In this document: positions 1-12,116 of the stretch, piece after piece
Layout of the letters: each line of letters begins with the position of its first letter
Position numbering within the stretch: position 1 is the first letter of the stretch
Source of the DNA: Hevea brasiliensis
Lineage: Eukaryota > Streptophyta > Magnoliopsida > Malpighiales > Euphorbiaceae
Assembly (NCBI RefSeq): GCF_030052815.1
Contig: NC_079498.1
Span: 81,764,992-81,828,991, forward strand
Length of the DNA: 64,000 nt
Reading direction: 5' to 3'
The notes under the pieces: generated by a model
Seen by the model: the letters and a program-made list of their open reading frames with translations, nothing else
What the model was told of the DNA's origin: nothing
Databases searched by the model: none
Translations under genes and position numbers: made by a program

Positions 1-2799
1 TTGCCCATCCGTTTGAGGATGGAAAGCTATGCTGAAGTGGAGTTGTGTACCCAAGGATTCATGCAACTTCTTCCAAAATCTCGATGTAAACCTTAGGTCT
101 CGATCAGATATGATGGAAAGTGAAATTCCATGCAGTCTAACTATCTCATTGATATAAAATTCTGCTAACTTCTCCAGTGAGTAGTCAGTCCTAACTATCA
201 GAAAGTGTGCTGACTTCATCAATCTATCTACTATCACCCATACTACATTATGCTTCTTCTGGGTGAGAGGTAGACCACTTACAAAATTCATGGTGACTCG
301 ATCCCATTTCCATTCAGGTGTGCGTATAGGTTGTAGCAAACCCGATGAAACTTGATGTTCTGCCTTAACTTGCTGACATGTCAAGCATTTAGTCACATAG
401 TTAGCTATGTCCTTCTTCATACCAGGCCACCAATACTGAAGCTTCAGATCATGATACATTTTTATACTTCTTGAGTGCATAACATAAACACTGGTGTGTG
501 CCTCTTTTAGAATACTGACTTTCAATTCCCCATCATCTGGTACACATACTCTTCCTTTGTAGTACAGACACCCATCTGCTTTCACCTCATAGTCAGTTGC
601 TTTCCCTTCTGAGATTTTACTCACAGTAGTCATTAATTTCTCTTCTACCTTCTGCCCATCTAAAATCTGCTATAGCAGGTTTGGCCTCACTTGCAACTCA
701 ACCAAAATAGCTCCTTCTCGAGCTAAGGATAGACGGGCATTCAATGATCTCAAAGCTGTGATGGATTTTCTGCTCAAAGCATCAGCAACTACATTTGCCT
801 TCCCAGGATGGTAATCAATCACACAATCATAGTCCTTCAGGAACTCGGAACTCAATCCATTGCCTCTGTCTAAGGTTGAGCTCCTTCTAGGTTGGCAAGT
901 ATTTCAGACTTTTGTGGTCTGTGTAAATGTAGCACTTTTCACCATACAAGTAATGTCTCCATATCTTCAGTGCGAAGATAATTGCTGCAAGCTCTATATC
1001 ATAGGTAGTGTAATTCTGTTCATGTGGCCTTAGCTGCTTGGAAGCATAGGCGACCACCTTCCCCTCTTACATCAATACACACCCTAACCCATTATGCGAG
1101 GCATCACTATAGACCACAAAGTCCTTTCTCGACACTGGCTGTGTTAACACTGGTGCCTTCAACTTCTCAAAACTAGTCTGACACTTGTCATTCCAGTCAA
1201 ATCTGACATTCTTGTGTAACAATTTGGTCATTGGAGCAGCTATTAAAGAAAATCCCTTCACAAATCTTCTGTAATACCCAGCTAGCCCCAAGAAACTTTT
1301 GACCTCAGTTGTATTTCTGGGAGACTTCCATTCCATCACTGCTTCTATTTTCTTAGGATCCACTCTAATCCCATTAGCTGACACTATGTGTCCAAGGAAT
1401 ACAATCTCATTCAACTAGAAGTCACACTTGGATAACTTAGCATACAACTTCTTTTCTCTCAGGGTTTGCAGAACAATCCTCACATGCTCATCATGTTCTT
1501 CCCTGTTCTTGGAATACACAAAAATATCATCAATAAAGACCACTACGAACCGATCTAGGTATGGATGGAAGATACGGTTCATAAGGTCCATGAATGCTGC
1601 TGGTGCATTTGTTAGGCCAAAGGGCATCATTAGAAACTCATAATGCCCATACCGAGTCCTGAATGCAGTCTTTGGCACATCTGCATCCTTCACCCTCAAC
1701 TGATGATACCCTGATCTGAGATCAATTTTGGAAAATACTCCTGCTCCCTTCAACTGATCAAACAGATAATCAATTCTAGGCAACAGATATTTGTTCTTCA
1801 CTGTCACTTTATTCAACTGCCGGTAATCGTTGCACAACCTCAAAGTCCCATCCTTCTTTTTCACAAACAGCACTGGAGCTCCCCATGGTGACACATTGGG
1901 GCGTATGAACCCCTTATCCAGCAACTCCTGTAACTGGATTTTTAGTTCCTTCAATTCTGTGGGTGCCATCCTATAAGAAGCAATAGAGATTGGTGCTGTA
2001 CCCGGTAGTATCTCAATAGCAAATTCGACTTCCCTTTTTGGTGGCAAGCCGGGCAATTCTTCAGGGAACACATCAGGGAAGTCTCTTACTGTGGGTATGT
2101 CACATAAATTTGGCTTAGCCTGCCTAGTATCCACCACATGCGCTAGGTAGGCTTCACAGCCTTTTCTCATCAATTTTCTTGTAACTGTGGCTAAGATGAC
2201 ATTGGACAAGAAATCTATCCTTTCCCCCACAACTGTGATCTCATTACCCTCAGGAGTTTTCAAAGAAATTCTCTTTAATTTACAATCAACCATTGCCTGA
2301 TGATGTGACAACCAGTCCATTCCCAAAATCACGTCAAACTCATGGAAAGACAACTCAATCAGGTCTGCCAAGAATTCATACCCCTGAATGCTTAACAAGC
2401 AACCCTTGTATACTTTGTTCACCACTACACTGTGGCCAAATGGATTAGTGACTAGAATGTCTTGGTCACTCTCCCCTACTAGTATCCCCCTTTCTATGGT
2501 AAGTTGATGCAGATGTATGAATGACTGGATCTTGGATCCACCAATGCATGCATAGATGTATTGTAGAGGGAGAACGTACCCCTGATGACGTCCGGGGCAT
2601 CTTGCTCCTCCTGAGCTCTTATGGCATAGGCTCTGGCAGGTGCTCTGCCCTTAGGCCTCTCTGTTGGCTCATATGTAGGCCTCTGTGATGGTCCCACTGC
2701 CTTAAATTTGCCAGATTTCCTACCCCTTTGTGGTGCAGGAGCAGGTCTGTCTGCTTGTGTTGGAGCAGCTATAGTAGTTCTGTGTGAACAGTTCCTCAA
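1..2799 (-). pseudogene. gypsy pol: protease, RT, RNase H, integrase (partial, broken)
   Basis: Domains follow in order on the minus strand. The aspartic protease at about 2570-2500 reads DPRSSHSYI where relatives have DPGS, so an active-site neighbour is changed. A one-base frameshift near 2490 separates it from a long RT frame (2425-1415) with [23 protein letters not shown] and the FIDD catalytic motif at 1526-1537. A TAG at 1412-1414 replaces the usual Trp in the CDFW motif. RNase H follows ([11 protein letters not shown], about 1085-1120) with a TAA at 1064-1066, then the RNase H connection ([18 protein letters not shown]). Integrase follows, with an HHCC-type zinc region at 560-370 and a core with DRLMKSAHFL and AFHPQTDGQ at the window edge. 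It is clearly non-functional. Confidence 0.9.
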
Positions 2800-3837
2800 C
2801 TAATGCTCTGTCAACCCACACCTTAAGCAGGCACTAGTCACTCTCCAAAACTCCCCCTTATGCCACTTCAGGCAATGTGGACATACAGAAGATGCTAGGG
2901 CTGGTCCCCTAAACCTCATCCCTGGAAAGTTGCCCACTAATGGTGTGGACTGACCTCTCCTAGGGTAAAGCGTGGCACAGGCCCCGAGGTGACCTTGACC
3001 TTGAGGTTGACCTGAACTCTGTGCAGGTGGACTTTTGAACTTCTTCCCAGGTGCAGGAGATGAATTAGACTGACCCGGGCCCCTCTTCTGCTGTCTCTCT
3101 CTTCTGGTCTGTTCACTTATTCTAACCTTTTCAACTTTTATAGCAGCTTCCACTAACTTGGTGAAGTCTGTGATTCCCAAGGCAGTGATCATGATCTTTA
3201 TGTTGTCATTTAATCCCTCTTCAAATCTCTTACACCTTTCGGCTTCATTTGGGACTATCTCCCTTCTGTAGTGGCTCAGTTTGAAAAATTCCTTTTCATA
3301 CTCGGCCACTGCCAGCTGTCTCTACCTCAAGTTAATGAATTCTCTTCTTCTCTCTTCCAGGTATACACTACCCACATACTTTTTCTTGAATTCTGAGAGG
3401 AAGAAGTCCCAAGTTATTACTTGTGGCTGCACTTCACTAGACACTGTATCCCACCATTGGTAGGCATCATCTTGCAATAGAGATACAGTAGCTTCTAGAT
3501 TTTGTTATGGAGTGCAGTGGAGTTGTTTTAAAACCCTTCCTGTTCTGTTCAACCAATTTTTGGCTGCAATAGAATTATCTTCTCTCTTGCCAAAGAAATC
3601 CACTGTTTCAAATGTTCTCAGTCTTTCCAGGTGTGATTTCTGCTGTGGAGGTGGTGACATTACCCCAGCCATTTGTCTGAAAAACTCAGCCATTTGCTAG
3701 AACATGGCCTGTGGAGGCTGAGCAAGCCCTGCTGGAGCTGGTGGAATAGGTTCTCTCCTACCCCCAGTCTCAGCTGCAGTAAGTGGAGCATGACTCTCCA
3801 CTTCCTCCTCATCTGGCCTCTGTGATGTAGGGTCCAT
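2800..3837 (-). pseudogene. gypsy gag (capsid/nucleocapsid), broken
   Basis: This is the retrotransposon capsid precursor. The likely start is the ATG at 3837, giving a protein beginning MDPTSQRPDEEE. The gag core follows with the recognisable segments LLQDDAYQWWDTV and FFLSEFKKKY, then a basic, Gln/Pro-rich tail and a zinc-knuckle-like Cys/His cluster (CPHC, then CLRCG and a final His) near 2810-2880. In-frame stops lie near 3695, 3502, 3326 and 2799. Several look like CAG-to-TAG changes, but the one near 3502 looks like a transversion. The frame is otherwise continuous with close gypsy gags, so it is a once-intact gene that decayed by point mutation. It joins the protease at 2799. Confidence 0.85.
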
Positions 3838-3948
3838 ATCCTATTCAAAATAACAAAGACAAACAAATCTGCATTAGTGTCACCTCGACTCTTACAAATG
3901 CAATGCATGGTATGGACTCAATCTAGGCCCAGAAACGCCTAAACCATA

Positions 3949-3959
3949 CTCTGATACCA
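3949..3959 (-). other. Primer-binding site, initiator tRNA-Met type
   Basis: The minus strand reads TGGTATCAGAG, complementary to the 3' end of initiator tRNA-Met. It sits five bases from the LTR edge at 3965. This fixes element orientation and the inner LTR boundary. Confidence 0.9.
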
Positions 3960-3964
3960 CTAAA

Positions 3965-6900
3965 TGTGACACCCCTTACCCGTCTACAGTATAGCCGAGT
4001 AAGATATGTCACACAGTGTACCGGAACACCCTATTTTATCTCAATCATTTTATTCTTCCTTAATTTATATTTATCATATTTATGAAGTACAATTTGTGAA
4101 ATATAATTCATTTAAGTCATTTATTGAAATTATAATTTATTTGAGGTTCTGCAAATTTTATAAAAAATCCGGCAGAGTGCCAGCTAAAAATGGAGAAAAC
4201 AGTTCTTCAGAACCTGAGAAAAACACTTCCAAAAATTCTCAATCAATCCCAAACTCCATTTCATCATCAAAATCTCAATATTTCTCAAATATACTCCCAT
4301 TTCTGATTCATTCATTTCATATGAAATTCATATAAAAGTCATAAATAAATATTCACTTGTTCATTCATAAACACAATTTCCATTATTTACATCAATACCA
4401 AAATACATTACATAAGTCTTGATTACACATGAAAAAATAAAAGTTAATTACAAAATACCAAAATAAAACCTAGTGTCCTACCAATGCACTGATGACGGTG
4501 AGGTGACACGGACACTATGCAGAGCTGTAGATGATCTCACACAATCTGTGGTCTACTGGGCTCTCTATCGGTCTCTCTAGAACCTACGCGTGGCAAAAGC
4601 AACGCGCTAAGCAATAATGCTTAGTGATGCCAATAATAGAATAAAAAAGAAATAACAAAAAATAAATATGCAGTGCATGTTCTGATGTCTTATGCAGACA
4701 ATTTTTTGATCATTATTGGTAATCTTATTTATTATGTACTTGTTATATTCATAATTTCATTAAATTTATCCACTTTCATTTTTGGTTGCCCAAGTAACCT
4801 ATATTGGACGACTGGACTGGATAAACGGGTAAACTAGCACTGGGTATCAAGTACCTCGGGCCGTCACACCATCGGTAACATATATATCTCCCGGTGTGCA
4901 ACAGAACAGCTAATGAGCTGTAATAAATATTAGGCACAAGGCCAAGTATCATCACAATGTCAGAATGGTTAAAAGCCATAAAATCACAGAATGGCATAAT
5001 GCCATGTGCAATACTGCTAACTGAACCCTATTGGCATGCCAACCTATCCAAACCAACCTTGTTAGGTGTACTAGGGCATGTTATACTTTTAAATCTTTCA
5101 ATTCTTGAAATTTAGGTTTAGGTGTTCCTATTCATTTCATTAGTCAACTAAAATATTGACTTTTGCATAGAAAATATGTACATTGGTTCTAATACTCCCA
5201 ACATACCACATTTTGCATTCTAAAGTTATTGGTATTGGTTGCCAATACCATTTCTAAGCTTAGTGTTAGTTTTCAAAATTTTAAGATTTTAAGCCTTGTG
5301 TTTACTATTCCATTAGTCATTTCTACAGTGAGAATTTGGCAAAGTTATCAACATGAAAGTTGTTCCGTATTGTGTCTAGTTACATTTTTTTTTTTTGAAT
5401 CACTCCATTTGGAGTTTTGTAGCTCAAGTTATAGCCTAAACACCATAACTGGCCGGATTGCAAACTTTCAGATTTTGGGTGACCAAATCTCTGATGTTTT
5501 ATGCAGTGATTGCAGGTCACTTTTTGAACATGTTATGTTGAAATTTTGGGTTATGTTTCTTCATGAAAGTTGTAGGTCTATATCTCAAATTTCTGCTGAT
5601 AAAATTTCATGTCAATTGGACCTTTCTACACTGAGTTATGACCAAATAAATAAATAATATTCATTTGGTCATTTTGCCCAGGCAGAATGCAAGTCACCCA
5701 GATTAGGGCAATTTTTAGGTCAACTTAGTTTAGTTTTCTGTGCAGGGTTTCTTCACCAAAATTATGGCATTATGTATCTAGTTTCATGTACAATTGGTCT
5801 TGTACCAATTGAACCTATATAACTCCTTTTATGGCTGCCCAAACCTGCTAGACTCCCACCCAGTCCTGCAGGCCACCAAGGGCAGCATGCCTAAGCTCAA
5901 CTCCAACATCCTTTCTCACTTCAATTCCTCCTCACACACATTCAAATGGTCACTAATTGACCATTACAAGGTTAACATGCCATTACATGAGCAAACCCTA
6001 ATGTTGTTCAAGTCTCCAAGTTCTCAAAGTTTAATTTATGCATTAAACTTGCAATTTCAACTTATATCATGTCCTTAAACATGAATTGAGTGAGAGAGAG
6101 AATAAATTGGGCACTAACCTTGATTTAGCTAATTCCCAAAGCTTGAGAACTCCTCTTTTTCTCTTTCCTTTTGCTGCCCAAGACTTGCTATTGGTGTAAG
6201 GATAAATATTTGTGAAGGGAAGCTAGGGTTTTGGGGTGATTTGGCTGGTGAACTCAAGCTTGGTGAAGCTTTAATGGTGGAAGGGAGAAGGGAGAGCTTT
6301 GGATGGAAGAAGAAAGGAAAAAGAAATCTGATTTTTTTTTCTTTCATTTCTGCCCATTTAACTCATTTTAAGTGACTTATAGCCATGTGTCACCATGTGA
6401 TTGGGTGGAGGCACACTAATGACATCATGTGATGTCATAATTTCCCATTTAATTTATTTTCTTTTTCTTTTCTTTTCTACTCAATTTCAATTTAATTTGT
6501 AGCAAAATTTATTCATATTTTATGTCATAATAATTATTTACTTAACTGGACAAGTCGGCCAAAAATCATCTCTGAAGACGAAATGACCAAAATGCCCTCC
6601 TTTTAGCTTATTGAGCCAAAATCGTCTGTACCGATTGAAAAATTTTTCTAAGAATTTTCTTGGCATTCTAATGCCATAGAAACCTCAATGACCCTTCTCT
6701 GGAGTCCCAAAAATTATTTTATGAATTTTTTCTCAGGTCGAGGGCTCCTAGTTACGAGAGCCGCAACTTTCCACTAGGTTACCCATCGCTAGAGCACCGG
6801 CTCATTTAACTTGATTGTATTTTATTTCTAAAATTTTTCCTAAATTTTTCTTATTAATATTTGAGTTCATTATGGTTCCTTACTTTAGTTTAAATATTTT

Positions 6901-6981
6901 TCTGGATGTTCTAGCTATCCGGTCCGACACTGATCACCGGAACAGTATAACGTACGGAGTTGCTACAAGGAGGGTGTTACA
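3965..6981 (-). repeat. Gypsy 5' LTR, 3017 bp
   Basis: On the plus strand it runs from TGTGACACCCC to GGGTGTTACA, so on the coding strand it starts TGTAACACCC and ends in CA. The same family returns as a solo LTR at 29158-33297; the last ~200 bp match closely (for example GATCACCGGAACAGTA before the end). Small ORFs inside (5229-5657, 5794-6078 and others) lie in LTR sequence and have no recognisable product. Confidence 0.9.
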
Positions 6982-7560
6982 ATTGTTGTGGTATGGTTCC
7001 ACTTTCTTAAAAGCAAACATTAAGCAGTGAAGAACAAAATTCTCCATCAGGATCAAATCAAAAATTTTTAATAATCTTTCCAAATTGTCTTCATCATAAT
7101 GAAAAATGATTTTATAGTGTTAGTTAAATCAGATTTTACACGCAAAAATATACTTGAGTGTACCTTATTTAATGGTCAATGAAAAGAACAAAGTATCTAT
7201 AGCCTAATTGAGATAAAATTGGAGATGGATCCCATAAATCAGCATGTATTAAATCAAATGGTTCCTCTACTTAAGAAGTACTCTAAGAAAAATGGTGTTT
7301 TATATCTTTACCAAGAGAATAACTTTCACACTTTAAAGAAAGTAAATCAACAGGAATGCTTAATTTTTCAAGAAGACAACTAGAAATAAACATGTGTTTG
7401 AGCTTACTGTCATGAGGGTGTCCAAGGCGTCGATGCCAAAAACACCACTTTTTATTAGCTAATGAAAATTTGGAAGCTAAAGAAACAGAATGACAAAATG
7501 GAATAGAATACCTTTCAGCCAAATGAGGTGTAAAAGGGATATCCAGGTGCAACGGGAATA
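6982..7560 (-). pseudogene. copia GAG-pre-integrase and integrase fragment
   Basis: The frame from 7552 to 7283 contains WHRRLGHPHDSKLKHMF, the His-containing start of the GAG-pre-integrase region, followed by a Cys-containing segment. Left of 7283 the minus strand continues as the integrase core with PFDLIHADLW (first catalytic Asp) and YRYFVLFIDH, where the next Tyr codon region carries a stop. The copia integrase catalyses insertion of the cDNA; this copy is cut off by the gypsy element and cannot be active. Confidence 0.82.
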
Positions 7561-7971
7561 ATCACCCTTGCTTATGCCCCTTCCCAATCACTGTCCAGTT
7601 TGCAAGTCCTATATAACACATCCAGAAGGAGAAAAATTAACTAAACAATTTTGATCAACCAATTAACCAACAAAAATCAAATTTCTAGTTAATGTGGGAA
7701 TATAAAAAGAATTAGGGAGGGGTAGAGACTTGGCCAAAGAAAGAGTGACAATGCCCTTAATAGGAAGTTATTTTCCATTAACAGGAATGATAGTACCATT
7801 TGGTGAGCATGGTAGAAGTTTAAAAAAAAAATTATTTTTTATTAGACTTATGATTAAAGGCTTTAGAATCATGAAACCATGGAGATGATTAAGTTTGTCT
7901 ACCCGATAAACCAGCAGCAGAGAATGCAGAGGATATAACACTTGGAAGAGATAATTGTAAAGTAGATTGAA

Positions 7972-8960
7972 TCATTTGTTGTTTGGCATCTTTAATGAGA
8001 TTGGTACAGTGGTATTGGGCACTTCTTGTTCTGCACATCCATTTGAAGTGAATAAGGCAGCTTGGTTATACTTGTTCTTTTGCAGGAGATGACACTCAAG
8101 TATCACATGTCCCTTCTTTTTACAATAATTGCACACATCCCTTTTCTTGCAATGAGACTGTATATGCCCCATTTTTTCACAAAATTTGCACTGAACATTT
8201 CCATTTTCTCTAGTCATTTTCTTTATTAGTGGTCTACTATGAGAAGCAAAAAAAGACAGTATCAACATTATTAGTTTTTGCATTTAAATTAGCTTGAGTT
8301 CATAGTTGAGTTGCCTCTCGAAGTAACTCTCCCAAAACTGAATCAAAATTTATGATCCCATGATTGACTATATTGGCCCTTATATTCTCAAATTCTGGCC
8401 TAAGGTTCATAAGAAATTGCAGCACCATATTTCCACCCTTTCTTTCTTTAAATCTGCATAAGCTGATTTGTCAATAAGACTTGCAAAAGCCATATTAAGC
8501 TCAATCTATAATCTTATGAGTTCATAATAAAGTGTTCGTATATCCCTATCATCTTGATTGATTCTAGCAATTTCATATTCTATTTCAAATAGTCTAGCAT
8601 GATTTGGTTAAGAATATAACTTTTGTAAGTGGACCTAAATTTCATTAGTAGTATTAAAAGGTCTCAAGCTTCAACTAAACTTAAAATCCAAGTAATAACT
8701 CCAGCATTATTGACTCTCCATTTTACTTATTTTTTATCATCAGTAGGTTCTTTTAATGAACCATCCAAAACATTCAAAAGTTCCTTACCTTCAATAAAAA
8801 TATGAAAATGAAGTTCCCATAAAGAATAGTTCGTCCCATTAAACTTAATAGATATTGTTTCAGATTTATCTCAATCCATAGAATTACAAGAAGCAAAGTA
8901 CATATCACACCTAGAGTGGAGAAACTAAAGTAAGCAGATTCAGCAATTCTAGTATGTGAA
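7972..8960 (-). pseudogene. copia gag with two zinc knuckles
   Basis: The clearest part is 8283-7972, with two CCHC knuckles: CKFCEKMGHIQSHC followed by CNYCKKKGHVILEC. These bind RNA in the nucleocapsid of copia elements. Upstream (8960-8290) the minus strand is compatible with a degenerate UBN2-like gag core, but stops and shifts prevent a continuous reading. The PBS at 9050-9061 marks the expected upstream side. Confidence 0.7.
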
Positions 8961-9049
8961 GCAAGCAATCACCGGTAGTGTTATTGATGCTGAAACTAAG
9001 ATAATCAGAATTGTTTAAAATGACTCTTCAAGAATCAAAGCAAACTCAA

Positions 9050-9061
9050 GCTTTGATACCA
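9050..9061 (-). other. copia primer-binding site (tRNA-Met type)
   Basis: The minus strand reads TGGTATCAAAGC, one change from the usual TGGTATCAGAGC, directly next to the LTR edge at 9062. Confidence 0.75.
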
Positions 9062-9421
9062 TGTAAACTTGATAACTGCTGATATTGGTATTTCATAAAA
9101 GAGTGGCCAAAACAACTGTATGTCCTCATGTATACAGATCTTATTTATATACAATGTACTAAATAGCTAAAATAAGAAAATTCTATACAAGGGAACTAAT
9201 CTAGGAAATTTACATAAATTAAGGATCATGATTATAGGCAGAATATATGTTTTGACCTGCACCATAATTATAGGCTAAGATTTCGTAATTATGGGCTAAA
9301 TCACTGATTTACATGCACAGGGAAGGAATTCTCTAGACTATTTTGCCTTAAGCTTCCCAGAGTTACAGAAGGTTACACAGGGTAGGGGGCAGTATAAGGG
9401 GTGCATTGGGTTAGATCAACA
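9062..9421 (-). repeat. copia 5' LTR (about 360 bp)
   Basis: The plus strand begins TGTAAACTTGATAACTGC right after the PBS and appears to end at GATCAACA around 9421. The outer boundary is set only by the TG..CA rule because the partner LTR is not in the window. Confidence 0.55.
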
Positions 9422-9959
9422 TGTTTTCTAAATTACAACATAAATTACCAAAAATTATGTAATTAACTAGCTAAAAAAGAATGAAAATGCAATAATTACT
9501 ACCCTTTTATGCCTATATAATGCAGTTGCATCAGTAAGCCTAAACTCCAACTTAGTAAGTTGAATAACAGTAAGATTTTTTCAATTAATTAAGTAAACAA
9601 ATCCTGGCTTAATAAAAATAGTTGAAATAAGTTATTATGACTAAAGGATAGTGAAGTAGACCCATGAATATTTTCAGAATCTTGGAGTTATAGACATAAT
9701 TAATTTGACTATAAAGAAGTTAAGGACCTAAGTTGGAAATTGAACATTGAACTTGGCTTAAGTATTTTGCTAGGCCCTGGATGGACATTGTGATAATTGT
9801 TGTGGGCCTGAGGCAACATGTTGAGTTTGCTTTACAAGGAGGCTAGGTCCTAAGTACAAAGGAGACTGTGTAGTTACAGTCCAGTAATTGGTCAATTGTC
9901 TATAGTAAGTTAGTATGTTTGTATAAGTGACCAACCGAATTCGAGTCAACCAGTCTATT
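9422..9959. other. Unassigned non-coding sequence
   Basis: AT-rich sequence with no convincing ORF, repeat boundary or known motif. It lies between the copia LTR and a purine-rich tract. Confidence 0.5.
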
Positions 9960-10165
9960 AGTAGAAGCTACTTTAAATTTCTTTTTGAAAAAAGATAAAG
10001 AAGAAAATAGATGAAAAAAAAAATAATGAAGAAAATAAGTGACAAAGAAAAAGATGATGAAGAAAATATGTTAGAAAGGAAAAACTGATAAATAAAATAG
10101 ATGAGAATGAAAAAGATGATAAAGAAAATGAGAGAAAAAAGAAGAGAGAGAGAGAGTAGTGGGGA
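9960..10165. repeat. Purine-rich low-complexity tract
   Basis: Degenerate repeats around GATGAAGAAAAT/GATAAAGAAAA run through this stretch and end in a GAGAGAGA run. The minus-strand ORF over it is only Phe/Ser/Leu low complexity and is not a gene. Confidence 0.7.
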
Positions 10166-10204
10166 AAGAAAATAAGTAGTGGATTATATAAGCTAATTAG
10201 CAAT

Positions 10205-11071
10205 CGATTTCTTTTCAAAATTGGGCAGAAATTTTGGGGGAAAAATTTTACAACCAATTCATAATTGGTTGCTAATAACCACCATTTTCAATCGGTTACA
10301 AAAATTGGTTGCTATCTTTATAAATTGGTTGCAAATGAAAATAAAAATATATATATATATATATAAAGGAAGAGAATTTTTAAGGGGAAAAATCGGTTGC
10401 AAAAATTCATAAATCGTTTGCAAATAAAAAATAAATAAATAAATAAATTGGGTGGAAATCTTTTAGAGGAAAAAATCGGTTGCTAATAGCAACTGATTTA
10501 AATTGGTTGCTGTCAATTTGCAAATCGATTGCAAATCAAAAAAAGATAAAACTTCAGATGAAAATTTTGGAGGAAAAATTTAGCAACCGATTGGTAATTT
10601 GTTGTAAAAATCGGTTGCTATTAGCAATTGATAAGAAATCAGTTATAAATAATAACTTATTTTAGTAACCGATTGCAAATCGGTTACTATTAGTAACTGA
10701 TTTTTGCAACCGATTATAAATTGGTTGTTAACTTTGAAGTCAATTAAAATAATTCTTTAATTTAGCAATCAATTTCCTAAATTGATTATTAACAGCAACA
10801 GGTTTTAGCAATCGATTTCTTAATCAGTTGCTAATATTAATCAATTTTAAAACTGGTTGCTAATCGTGTATTTTTTTTTAATATCAATTAGCAACTAATT
10901 TAGCAACCAATTATAAATCGATTGCTAACAATCGATTTTTGAATAGGTTGCTAAATTTTTAAAAATTAACTATTTTACTAAAAAAAACTAAAATCACAAA
11001 TCAGTTGTAAAATTGATTGTTAATAGTAACTGATTTCAGTAGGTTGTTAGATTTTTTTTTTTTGTGTAGTG
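10205..11071. mobile_element. CACTA-like transposon end with subterminal repeats
   Basis: The motif AATCGGTTGCTAAT and its complement (ATTAGCAACCGATT) recur in both orientations more than a dozen times, typical of transposase-binding subterminal repeats of plant CACTA elements. The right edge reads TTTTGTGTAGTG at 11060-11071, the reverse complement of CACTACACAAAA, the usual CACTA terminus. A matching CACTAC start was not found to the left, so this is one end of an element whose other end is lost or outside. Confidence 0.6.
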
Positions 11072-12116
11072 TAAAAAAATTAGTGATATTTGAAATATTT
11101 TTTAAAAGGTTTAATTTATTTAATAATCATTATAATTTTTTAAATATAGTCTTTTAATTATGTAAATAAAAAAAAAGAAATAATATTAACAAGTAGTATT
11201 TGTAGCTAAATTATAGGTTGATAAAATAACATTGATGGTGCAAAAATCTGTGGTATTGCACAAATAAATATTGGGACTGTGGTGTAGGCCCATTCAATAT
11301 AGGTACCTAAATAAATATAACCTAAAGGTTACAATTGTAATTTTATTTATCATTAATACGTTAATAACAATTTGAAAATTACAACTTATAGAGTTCCAAT
11401 AATACCCATTTGATCATATCAATTTGATCCATTTTGCAACACTCTTTTTTTAATATGATCCTTTTTATTAATTAGAACAATAATGGTATGTGGATCAAGT
11501 TGATTCGGATCAAGAAGGGCTTATTAGTATTTTCTAACTTTTAATTATAGTTATTAATATTTTATTCATTAAATGCTATATGCAATGATAATAATGTCCT
11601 TTAGTGTGAAAGGGGTCATATTTTTTATTAATTATAGAACAACATTAATTAAGGAGTAATATTTAATTGAAGTGATTATTTTCAATGCAAAATTTTTCTA
11701 ATTTTGGATAAATTAGACTAGTTTGATCTAACAGGTTTAACCAAAAATTAAACTGGTCAACTTTAAACCAACCAACCACTTTAACTTTTTCTTTTTAATT
11801 GAAATAAAGATCTTTATAATTTTTTTTTTAATTCATATCTATATATACCAATGTCAGAATACATCTATTGAATAATTATATAAACTGTGTTAAAATCAAT
11901 TATTCTATTCATTTAATATATATGTTTGTTTCATAAATATATAAAACTTTTATATTTATTGCAACAAAATTTTATTATATTAAAATTCAAAATTTCAATT
12001 GAAAATTTTAGAATGTTTTTAAAAAGTATTATAGATTATAAGTTAGTTAAATTTATTTTTAATGATTTTATAAAATGTGTTAAACATCTTTCGTCAATTG
12101 TTACTCATAAAATTTT
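11072..12116. other. AT-rich non-coding sequence
   Basis: No ORF with recognisable content. The last ~200 bp begin to resemble the ~125-bp repeat units that follow. Confidence 0.5.

Larger units (their letters stand above)
1..6981 (-). mobile_element. Ty3/gypsy LTR retrotransposon, minus strand, 3' end outside window
   Basis: Read on the minus strand the order is 5' LTR (6981-3965), tRNA-Met PBS, gag, protease, RT, RNase H and integrase. The window edge cuts the integrase core, so the C-terminus and 3' LTR lie to the left. Integrase after RNase H is the Ty3/gypsy order. A 3-kb LTR with an initiator tRNA-Met PBS suggests a chromovirus of Tekay/Del type, but no chromodomain is visible here, so the clade is inference. 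The element is inactive: the polyprotein has several in-frame stops and at least one frameshift. The right edge lies inside an older copia element; the flanking five bases ATTGT (6982-6986) are the expected TSD, which cannot be verified without the other end. Confidence 0.93.
6982..9421 (-). mobile_element. Ty1/copia element, 5' portion, truncated by the gypsy insertion
   Basis: On the minus strand: LTR (9421-9062), PBS, gag with zinc knuckles, GAG-pre-integrase and the first part of integrase, which stops abruptly at the gypsy LTR edge at 6981. Integrase directly after gag/protease is the copia order. Several stops and frameshifts are present. RT, RNase H and the 3' LTR are not visible and should lie left of the gypsy element, outside the window. 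Confidence 0.85.

Noticed and set aside
9973..10257. Phe/Ser/Leu-rich minus-strand ORF
   Set aside because: Low-complexity purine tract read antisense.
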